DNA from: Cordilura impudica
Taxonomy: Eukaryota > Arthropoda > Insecta > Diptera > Scathophagidae
Direction: 5' to 3'
Assembly (NCBI GenBank): GCA_963682025.1
Contig: OY821519.1
Location: 8,214,668-8,278,667, forward strand
DNA length: 64,000 bases
The notes under the pieces were generated by a model. The model was not told where the DNA came from. It did not search any database and worked only from the letters and a program-made list of their open reading frames with translations. The translations under genes were made by a program, and so were the position numbers. How positions within the stretch are numbered: position 1 is the first letter of the stretch; each line of letters begins with the position of its first letter. This document shows positions 11,901-23,900 of the stretch, one piece after another.

Positions 11901-14900
11901 ACAGACTGTATATACTATGAGCCTGTGCCTATCCCTGTGGTTACATAAGATAAAGTGGTTTTTTTGTTTTGTACAATTTTCACACATTGACAACAACTTA
12001 AAAATTAATCAATAATTGAAAGACTGACAAGTGCTTCTTCTAAAGGACTATAGAACGTTTGATTAATGAGTTGTTTATTGAAATTAAGTTTAAAGTATTG
12101 TAAGTATGCTTTTAATTTAAGTGATTTGTAGGTTTCTTTTCAAAAAGACGTTTTTATATTTTTCTTTTTTTTAATTTTTCCTTAACTGTTTAAAATATTT
12201 CAAAATTGTTTGTTTCATTGTAACCAAAAATCTATTATTTCTTTTTTGTTGTTGACGTTAGTGTGCTACTGAAAGGTAATTACTTGCAGGCATAGTATGA
12301 TTTATGAGACTGTAATTGTTGACGACATGATGACAACATATTGTTTATATTACCCTGTATTCGTTTCAATTAAATATTAAATGTTATTTATACTTATGTT
12401 CTATGATATGTAGATAGTAATTATACGATCAGCTTTTTAGTTTATATATGTAGACTTACCGCTCAACTCCAGTAAATCTGGGATGACGATATTTTCGTGA
12501 TAGCAAAAGTCCTCCTCCCCAAGCAGCCTGTAAAGAATATATAATTATTAAATAAAAGTTTTTGAAATAACAATGCAAGTTTTGCTGAACTTTCAGATAT
12601 ACATATTTGTTTTCTAAATAATAATACAGTCATTGTAAAAAAACGCCGACAAATATTTTGCAATATTGGTTGTTTCTTTGCTTCTCTTTTGGTCAATACA
12701 GTAAATTGCGGAACTTTTTAGTTTTTTTATGATTGTTTATTAGTTTCCAACCTATCATCTTTTGGCGTTGAAACATCGATTAAAAAACAATAATTGCATA
12801 TATGCAGAAAAATATAAAAAATCTGGATATATAAAGTTCGTTGTGATGAATTTTCCATACGACGATTTGGAAATAGAGAGTTTATCACGTCACTCTACGA
12901 GTGGCCGTCCTAGAAAGATCACTAAGCGTAATAACAGCACTATCGTTAAAATATTCCAGCGCGATCGAAAATATCGAAATAAGTACCTCAACCATAAAGC
13001 GTCGCACAGTGGGTAGAATGATAGTAAAAATGAGGATTAATTAGAGAAGCCGTACTTTAAAAAGAAATATTTTTTTACAAATTATTATTCGTGCATTCTA
13101 AACTACCGTTTGGGAAAAATATTTTTTCAAAAAAAAAAAATAACCTTGATTCACAATTTTTGGTGTAACTTTGGATTCTGAGATAAATTAATGAATCAAA
13201 TTGCAAACTATAGGGTACTTAATACTCTATTAAAAAAAATTAAATAAGCTAATAAATATGTTTTTTATTTTATACTAAATTCAATATCAAGTATTTCAAT
13301 ATTTATTTTTGATGTGTAAACATCTATACGCGCAGGGGAGTAAAAATATATTTCACAATACAATCACAAAAACAGCGCCTTGTAGGACAAAATCTGTGTG
13401 ATTGTATTGGTAAAAAATTATGAAATTTTTGAAAATGAAAAATGTAAAATGAAAAAATTAAAAGTAAAAAATGAAAAATAAATAATGAAAAATAAAGAAC
13501 GAAAAATGAAAAAAGAAAAATGAGAAATGAGAAATAAAAAATTAAAAATAAAAAATAAGAAATAAAAAATTTAAAATAAAAAATGATAAATAAAAAACTT
13601 AAAATAAAAAATGAAAACTGAAACATAAAAAATTAAAAAATTAAAAATGAAAAATAAAAAATGTAAAAATGAAAAATTAAAAATGAAAAAATAAAAATAT
13701 AAATGAAAAATTAAAAATAAAAAATTAAAGATGAAAAATAAAAAATTAATGTAAAAAATTAAAAATAAAAAAAAAGAAAAATAAAAGATGAAAAATTAAA
13801 AATGAAAAATGACAATAAAAAATTAAAAATGAAAAATAAAAAATGAAATATAAAAAATAAAAAATGAATTATAAAAAATTAAAAATTAAAGCTGAAAAAT
13901 AAAAAATTAAAAATGAAAAATAAAAAGAGAAAAATAAGAAATGAAAAATTAAAAATAAAAAATGAAAAAAAAAGAAAAATTAAAAATAAAAAATGAAAAA
14001 CGAAAAATAAAAAATTAAAGATGAAAAATAAAAAATGAAAAATGAAATTAAAAAATTAAAAATAAAAAATGAAAAATAAAAAATGAAAAATGAGAAATAA
14101 AAAAGAAATATAAAAAATGAAATATAAAAAATGAAAAATAAAAAGTGAAAAACGAAAATTGAAAAATAAAAAATTAAAGATGAAAAATAAAAAATGAATA
14201 TAAAAAATTAAAAATAAAAAAAGAAAAATAAAAGATGAAAAATTAAAAATGAAAAATTACAATAAAAAATTAAAAATGAAAAATAAAAAATGAAATATAA
14301 AAAATAAAAAATGAATAATAAAAAATTAAAAATTAAAGCTGAAAAATAAAAAATTAAAAATGAAAAATAAAAAGAGAAAAATAAGTAATGAAAAATTAAA
14401 AATAAAAAATGAAAAAAAAAAGAAAAATTAAAAATAAAAAATGAAAAACGAAAAATAAAAAATTAAAGATGAAAAATAAAAAATGAAAATGAAAAATGAG
14501 AAATAAAAAAGAAAAATAAAAAATGAAATACAAAAAATGAAAAATAAAAAGTGAAAAACGAAAAATGAAAAATAAAAAATTAAAGATGAAAAATAAAAAA
14601 TGAATATTAAAAATTAAAAATAAAAAAAGAAAAATAAAAGATGAAAAATTAAAAATGAAAAATTACAATAAAAAATTAAAAATGAAAAATAAAAAATGAA
14701 ATATAAAAATTAAAAAATGAATAATAAAAAATTAAAAATTAAAGCTGAAAAATAAAAAATTAAAAATGAAAAATAAAAAGAGAAAAATAAGAAATGAAAA
14801 ATTAAAAATAAAAAATGAAAAAAAAAAAGAAAAATTAAAAATAAAAAATGAAAAATTAAAAATAAAAAATGAAAAACGAAAAATAGAAAATTAAAGATGA

Positions 14901-17900
14901 AAAATAAAAAATGAAAAATGGGAAATAAAAAACAAAAATAAAAAATGAAAAGTGAAAAATAAAAAATGAAAAATGAAAAGTGAAAAACGAAAAATGAAAA
15001 ATAAAAAACCAAAAATTTAAAATTAACCGGTTGAAATAATAAATAATAATAAATATTTTTATATTAGCAGAGCACCTGCAGTTGATTGCTATAATTGATA
15101 CATAGATACGCTTTCTGTTTGATTTTAGAAAAGTGTCTTAAAAAATCTTTAATTACTAGATGCTACACATCTCCCCTGTGATCGGACTAACATGATTTTT
15201 ATTTTATTAATTATGCTCTATATCAACAAAATAATCATTATTACTTTCATAATCATCATCTTCATATTCATTATCATTAACCTCTTTTTCCTCTTTTTCA
15301 CCTGTTGTGTTTGGCAAACTTATTAAATCTTGTGCCGCCTGAATTTTTTTCTTATAACTTTTACTTCTGGCTGTAAGTAATGGATCTGAACTATGTAGAA
15401 ACCTATTAAATATGTTTTCATTTGATTTCTCCCTACTGCATTTACGCGCATAGGGTTCTCTATAATTTTTAAAATCTCTGTTTCGAGCTTCTTGAGCTTC
15501 CTCAGATAGTTGGCCAATTGGCAATAACGCATGTTATACTATTTCTGACCCGTGAATAAAGAATTTATGTAATGTGGGAGGCGTAGGAAACCATGAGTAG
15601 AGAGAGCTTAACGAAATGTCTGGCCGTGTTGTGAGTATAGTTTCTAAACTTTTCAACTTGAATATCATGTGCACAGCATACAACAATAAGTATCACATGC
15701 ATTCGTTGTATCATTTTAAGTATGTTGAACTAAAATAATTTTATTCCATAATTTTTAATATTGAGACTTACTATTTTCTTCAAATTGTAGAATAATAAAG
15801 AGTTTTCTACAATTTGTCTTATCATTGTACTTTTTCACTTTCATCCCACTCTAATATACATGATCATTAAAATAAGTTCTTAATATACTAGGTTCAGAGT
15901 TCAGAAAAAAACACACACTGAATAAAAAACTCGTACATATATGTAAACAAACATAACTTAGACTAACACACACATATTTTTATTTTCATATCAATTATGT
16001 TTGTTTTTAAATTTTCTTCGGTGCCCAGCACAACCATGACTGTGTTCGTTTTAATATTTCGTTATTTACACGAACATTTTTGTATCACGTACTTTTTGTT
16101 TCAATCACACATAAGGCACACATTTTTGAGTGTTGCTTTATTTGAAGTTCATGTTCTGGTACGTGTACTGAAAAAAAAAACAAAACATGTACAATAAACA
16201 GGTTCGAGTTCAGTTATATTTTAAGTCGTATTGTGGCTCGTGTAGTATTTCGTTTTAATATTTCGTTATTTACACGAACATTTTTGTATCACGTACTTTT
16301 TGTTTCAATCACACATAAAGCACACATTTTTGAGTGTTGCTTTATTTGAAGTTCATGTTCTGGTACGTGTACTGAAAAAAAAAAAACAAAACATGTACAA
16401 TAAACAGGTTCGAGTTCAGTTATATTTTAAGTCGTGTTTAAAATATAACTGTTATATAGTTATATTTTAAGTCGTGTCGTGTTTAAAATATAACTGTTAT
16501 ATAGTTATATTTTAAGTCGTGTTTAAAATATAACTGAACTCGAACCTGTTTATTGTACATGTTCTGTTTTTTCTTACTACACGAGCCACAACACGACTTA
16601 AAATATAACTGAACTCGAACCTGTTTATTGTACATGTTCTGTTTTTTTTTCAGTACACGTACCAGAACATGAACTTCAAATAAAGCAACACTCAAAAATG
16701 TGTGCTTTATGTGTGATTGAAACAAAAAGTACGTGATACAAAAATGTTCGTGTAAATAACGAAATATTAAAACGAACACAGTCATGGTTGTGTTGGGCAC
16801 CGTAGAAAATTTAGAAACGCACATAATTGATATGAAAATAAAGATATGTGTTGGCTGCTTTTGAACAGAACATTGTGTGTTTCATGTGTGTATTTTCTGA
16901 ACCTTGACTAGGTTACATATTTACAACACCATTAATAAAAATCAAAGTAACGAAAACAAAAAAACAAAACAATGAACAAGTGTTAGCTATTGCGCTTGCA
17001 GCATATTTTGATTTGCAACTGGGGATTTTTAAATGAAAGTTCAATATTTTGCGTAATGGCAAATATACGCAAAATGTTTTTTTGGAATCCACAAGCAGAA
17101 GCCCCATAGTAATTTACTATGGAAACAGTTTTACCCAATCTCACCCAACAACACTTTGAAACTCTACATTTATTTCAAAAATACCCATTTTTGGGATAAT
17201 ATTCAAAAAAATGTTAAAAATATTTCTAAACATTTTTCTAAAAAAAATTTATCAAGAAGATAGTCCAATACCTGAAGTTGAAGCTTCCATTTAAAAAAAG
17301 TTTTAATTTTAAAACAAATTCGAAATTCGTAGTTTTTACTTTTTACCTCTTTGCACCTAATTAGGAACTTTGAGAGAGTATAACAAAAAAGTAAACAACG
17401 TGGAAAAATTTTTTTGACTGCTATTGATGGTGAATTCTATCTGATTTAGCCCGGTTCGAAAACTTATTACAATATATTAACTTCAACTTTTGAATTAATC
17501 CTCACTTTTGACACATTTCAACCCAATTTGCGTCGCTTGAGAGATAATGGCTTGTTTGTCATATTTCAAGACGATTCTGCACTTTGGCATCGTTCTAAAT
17601 CGGTAAGTATCCCACTCACAACAATGTTTTTTTTTTTAATTTTTTTAAATAAATTTACAATAATGAATTATTTAGTTTTGCATAGGTAAAGGAATATAAG
17701 GACTTTTTGGGTATTGAGTCAGTTTGGGTCATTTCAAAACGAAAATTGGCCCATCAAAAACCAACTAATATTCAAAAGTTGAAGGAAATAATTAAGTCAA
17801 CTTGATACAACGATATTTCAATGAATTTAATTCGAACACTCTATGAGAGCATGTTTAATCTTATTTTTAGAAAATATGATAGACATTAAAAATTTATAAA

Positions 17901-20900
17901 TGAATCGAAATAAAAAAAACACTAATGCCGGTTTTCTCAATATATCGTCAAACTGCCTGTTACTTAACCAGGACATAAATTTATTGGACCGATAAACTGC
18001 CGGTTAACAATTTTGGTTTTGTCAATGTACCGACAAAAACATTATTTTCAGTTGGCAATGCCTCTCAAAATTGATATGAAAGTTGGGAGAATAATTTATC
18101 TGCACGATAAATAAATAATTGGCAGATGAGTGCCGGTTAGCTTTGCGACAAAATAGAAGCAAACCAGACATTGAGAAAACCAAATTTCTTTAATCGGCAG
18201 TTTCTCGTTGGGATAAAAGATAATCGCCTATTGAGAAAACGGGCATAAGACTATCTAATTTATTTTTTTTTTTTTGTATTAAAACTTTTATTTTTCCACA
18301 CAAATAAATAACGAATTCTTAATTTAAAACTAGTTTTTTATGTATTACGTTCATAGAATTTGTTATTGTCAGGTGTCGTTAGAAAAACGATTTAAAAACT
18401 TCAAACAGTTAAACAATAGTAAATCTTACTTTTCGGAAAAAAATTTAAATCTTCTGCAAAAGTAAAATTGGCGTTTTTACTGTGAGTGTATAATTTCAGG
18501 AATTGCTGTTTTTCAAATATTTCAACATATACTGTCGTCGAAATTTGTAAATTTGTAAACTCCCGGTACTAAGATATTTTTGAAGCACTCCATAACTAGA
18601 AAAGTTTTTTAACTTTGACTATGTAATGAGAACAACAGTGATTTCTTATGACCTTCCGTTTTATATTAAAGTTTTCTGTAGTAAAATTTAGCTATGGAAA
18701 AGATGGACCAACTTTAACATTTTACTTTGATAATACATGAAATCGTATATGTCATTTCGAGCAGTTTGTTAATTTGTTATGATCGTCTGAATCAGATCAT
18801 AAATTGAGAATTTGAAAATTTCCAAAAATCTTCAATATCCGAAATAAAAAATTTGACAACTCACTAAACAGCTGCGTTAAATTTTATTAACAACTTATTT
18901 TCCTCTATTTTAATTATGCTCCACTGTGCATTGGAGTCTTTGGCAATATCCAAGATTATGTTAAATTGTCCGGATTAGTCATAACCGATCCTTATAGAAA
19001 GACGAGTATTACAATAATTGCTTTTTACCACGAATCATACATTTGAGAATTTTACTTACATCAATATGCATCCAACAATTGTATTTCTGGCATATATCAG
19101 CAATTTCATTTATATTATCAAAAGCACCCAACACAGTTGTACCGGCTGTAGCATTTACAAAGAAAGGCACATGACCCTTAGCTTTACGTTCCACTATCAG
19201 ACGTTCTAGTTCTGAAGTTATCATACGGCCACTTTCATCGGAGGGCACCGCAACGCAATTGTCAGTACCAAGACCACAAACTGAAGCGCATGATTTAATC
19301 GAATAGTGGCATTGATCTGAAGTAAACATGACCAATTGCCCGGGTAAACCAGCAGCACCGTGTTCCTTATAATTTGGAAACATTTTATGGCGAGCAGCTA
19401 AGAATGCATATAAATTTGATATGGAACCACCAGGAGCCAATATCGAATCACCGCCATGCCATCCAATAATTTCACGCATTTTAACCAAAACAACATTTTC
19501 CATTAAAATGAAAACCGGAGCGATTTCATAGGTGAACATATTAGTATTTGCAGTGGCAGTTAACCATTCACCAGCCATGGATATAATATCCAAACCACAA
19601 GATAACTGATTAAAGAAATGAGGATGACCTAAAAATAGATAAAAATTAAATTAATTTATAAATTTTTATTTACAGAGAAAAATGTATGTATTTATGTATG
19701 TTGCTCGAAATTTACTTGGATTCTGTGCAAATATATGTAGAAAAGTGAATGGTTGGAATTCGGTTACTACTAGAAAAATTTAGTTAGGTAATCTATAATG
19801 TTAATAGGCAAGGCGATTTCTTGTGACCGATGTAAGTTTCACAGCTTTACCCAGATTTTGACAAAAAATTCATCATTTGAAAGGTATTTTTTTTAGCTGT
19901 TACCCAGATTTACAGATTTTCATCGTCTGGAATATTTTTTTGGAGTTATGATCGCTTAAAGTTGCTACTAACACATACATAAAATTATACAATGGTATAT
20001 GTGTGTTTATAGAATTTGTTAATGTGTTTGTGTTAATGTGTTGAGTTTTTTTTAATTTAAAACAAGTTGAATTTTGAATCATACCTTTAGGGGCTTTATT
20101 AAATGAAAAAATAATATTTCCTAGAATTAGCACTCGAATTTCGAGTGCTGGAATCTGCTAGTAAGAATTATTATTATAATTATTTAATTTTTTGTAATCT
20201 ATAGAATTGCTTCATAAACTACCTTGTAAACTTAATTCTACTACATGAAAGTACCTCCAACAGCAAATTTAGATAAATTTAATATCGAAGTCTTTATACA
20301 ATTATTAAACTTATTTAAACGAGACAACGAATTTAAGTCCAGTATATTATGCTTAAATCCTACATATTGCTGATTGCAACTGCAAATTCACTTATAACAA
20401 CATATTTTCAACATACTTGTAAAATCTATTATTAGACATTGTAATCAATTGTATTTAAATCTATATTTAGAATTAGTTTTCGGTTATAACAAACAAAATT
20501 TATACTTTTGTCTTGTTTTTTGAATTTTAAACATAATGGAAATTTCAAGAATCATATTCTGTTGTAAATACCAATAAAATAAATGTTTCTTGAAGTTTTG
20601 TAAATTAAATAAGTAAATAAAAATAATCTAACCCATAAAAACAAAGTTTTTATTAAAACTCTTTCTTTCCTTATGCATATGAGTTTTGAATATCGCCGTG
20701 ACTGTGCGTGACTGTGTGTGACTATCTTAAAATCAATCTTCGGCCACAATAATTCTATGGACAAAGTTTCAGATCGATCGGATGAGGGGAAGGGAGGTTT
20801 TAATCTTTCCGTGACTGTGCGTGACTGTGCGTGACTATGGCAAAGTTAATCTCTTTTCACAGCAAGTCTATCGACCAAGTTTCAGATCGATCGGATAAGG

Positions 20901-23900
20901 GGAAATGTGGTTTAAAATTACTCTGTGACTGTGCGTGACTATGTCAAAGTTAATATTTCTTTACAGCAAGTATATCGACCAAGTTTCAGATTGATTGGAT
21001 GAGGGGAAATCCGTTTTAAATCCCTCCGTGACTGTGCGCGACCATGCGTGTCTATGCGTGACTAAGTCAAAGTTAATCGTTTCTTCACAGCAAATGTATG
21101 AAATGGGTTTTAAAGTACTCCGTGACTGTGCGTGACTATCCCAAAAATTAATCTATAGTCACAACAAGACTATGGGGCAAGTTTCCGATCAATTGGATGA
21201 GGGGGAATGGGGTTGCCCCATGGCAGACAGACAGACCATACGATTGTGTGAGATATTTACTCTGAAGTCATCATCGTAAATATTGGGGGTAAAAAGAACT
21301 GTTTAAAATATTTAGCGAAAATTGGAAAAAAAAGTCATTGCTTTTTGAGAGGGGGAGCGAGGATATTGACATAATAAATTTAATTGAGAGTTTAATGTGT
21401 TTTTTACTTGTTTTAGTATTTCGTAGATGTCACGAAAGACTCTTTAATTTTATATTTTTATGCGTCCAACTTTCATTATATTCCTTCTTTGATTATTATA
21501 CCGTCCACCCCAGTGTGCAGAGGGTATATATAAGTTTCTCATTCCGTTTGTAATAATTAGAAAAACAATTTTGGACCCCATAATATATATATATTTGTGA
21601 TCCTTAAACACAAATTGAAATTCAAAAAACACCAAATATGCTTACATTTAAAAATGTTTATATTTAAGAAAAATATTGCGATTCAGGGGACATTAATAGC
21701 ATTTCAGGATAAGAAAACATTAATTTAAATTCAAAGAAGTTTAGAAAACCTCAAATGATATTAAAGAATTGCGAACATAAAAATTGTTGTAACGCAATTT
21801 GATGAGAATGTTATTTATATATTATTTTTCACAATTTTTTTTTTTGATGAAAATTTGAAGTTATTCAGAAAATAAAGATAACAAATTATTTTATTTAAAA
21901 TTTTTGAGACATTTGGTTTTTTGCGTTTGGCATCCCTAATTTGAACCAGTGTTCAAGATGACTTCAAAATTTGACTTCATGTTAGGCAAAGTAAAACCCA
22001 AAAAATTTAAGTTCAATAATAATTCCCAGGTAGTAGTATTTGGAGTCAATAAATGAAAATATATTTTATAACATAATTTAATTCAAAATCAAAAGTTGGC
22101 ATCACTGGGTTAGATTTTGTATTGTATTGTGTTATTTTGCGTTACCACAAAATCTAATAGTGAAAACTCCCTTTTATATATGTTTTCCAAATATGGCAAT
22201 ATTTTAACAAAAAAATTGAGAGAGTTTTTTTCTTTGGTTATTATTTTGTTACTCCATCAGACCTTTATGGCTGCAATGAAGAATTATTTGGCTATACAGC
22301 CATCTCCAACTATTTCCTTTTAATTTGCAAAAACTTAAACTAAATTAAACGAGAGGTTATGTCATATAACCGGAAACGCATGCATATAGGTATATAACCT
22401 AAATGCATGCCGATTAGCAACCACGATGACCAACAAGCAATCACCGAAACGTGTTTTCTTTTATTCGAAATAATAGAAAAGACGAAAACGATCTTTCCTC
22501 GTTGGAGCGGGAATTACTAATGTGAGAGAGCTTTATAGACCAACTCTTGAAATAAACAAAAATCATCTGTTAAGCGGCTCAACCCAAAGAATATGCTGAA
22601 ATAATTTGCTATTAAGTTTAACAAATAGTTTCATTTTTCAAATATTTTGTTTACATTTATTATCAATACTCAAAGATTCGGCACAGCCGAATTTAATACT
22701 CTTACTTGTTTAAATAAAAAACGGAAAAAATTGCGATATTTTCAAAAATATTAAATCTCTAAAGGCACTGCTACATGTTCAATATATCTGTGGTCGCAAG
22801 CGATAACCGCCTAAGTCGACTTAAGAACGATTTGAGTTATGTATGCTATCAAATTCTACTAACAACGCTTTATATTTACGTGAAATGCCCACTTCTTTAA
22901 CACTGTTTTTTTTTTTTTTTTTTAAAGATATTAATAACAATATAATGACCTAAGTCGTAATGAAGCCCCATTACATTTATATAAAAAGTTATTTTACTCG
23001 AAAGCATGATTTTCGTGACCACAGATCTATTGATCGCGATCCAGTGTCGCGATATATATTGAACGTGTAGCAGTATTGATTGATCGCGATCCATATCGCA
23101 GAATGCCTTAAATTTCTGATATCCAGATGGCGGATCGCTGATTATGTAGCATACTTCGTCATAATAATACGCGATACGTCGGAAAAAGTGAAGGAATAAA
23201 GAAAATTAAACAAATGAAATAAAATATTCAGTGCAAAAAATTAAACATATAAAAAAGAAAAAAAAATCATTTATAATGGCACAAGATAGTGAAAGCAAGT
23301 GTGTGTTGCCGGTAGAATCGGAGTTAACAACAGACAAGTATTTGTATTTTGTATTTATTTATTAAATTTGATTTTCCATTACAACAAGACACAGCATCTT
23401 ATAAATTACAGTAATGGAATCAGATAAGTTATTTATTATATTTATCATCAGTAGCTCTTAATCTAAATTTAAAATATTATAAATAACAGTTGAAAAACAT
23501 TAAAAAGTCAAATAAAATTAATTAAGGTATTGATGTAGTAATTTTCTAAACCCTATTGCATTGCACGTATTTTGTATAACATTATGAAGTTGGTTCCGGA
23601 GACGAATAGTTAGAATAAAAAATTGACATTCAGAGGCATGGTCCCGGTATTTAATTGAATTATTCGATTTTCTCTGGAAGCCTTTGTTATAATAATTTTA
23701 TGTAGGAATATAATGTTTTTATACCCTATACCACTATGTGGTTTGGGTATAATGACTTTGTGCTGCTGTTTGTAACAACCAAAAATATTTGACCTAGACC
23801 CATCTTTAATTATACCGATCGAATCAGAACCATTTTCTGAGTTGATTTAACAATGTCCGTCCGTCCGTCCGTCCGTCCGTCCGTCCGTCTGTGTGTCCAT

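Noticed and set aside
13324..15012. 100-codon Phe/Leu-rich frames at 13324-13626 and 14710-15012
   Set aside because: Products of A-rich satellite read on the complementary strand.
15997..16824. Two open frames (15997-16197 plus, 16483-16824 minus) with almost the same protein
   Set aside because: They are the two arms of the foldback element read in opposite directions. No family similarity, and the frames end in the element's poly-A stretch.
19018..19059. Extension of the large Gad1 exon past HID ([10 protein letters not shown])
   Set aside because: This is translated intron after the GTAAGT donor. The protein continues as AAWGGG at 12527.
23277..23345. Possible first exon [20 protein letters not shown] ending at a GT
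   Set aside because: Only about 20 residues, next to a candidate MITE and running into the LINE tail. No downstream partner was found, so it is mentioned only with the MITE.
23846..23888. (GTCC)n runs at several places considered as CRISPR-like or stand-alone microsatellites
   Set aside because: They are the internal core of family A elements, always at the same position, and there are no spacers.
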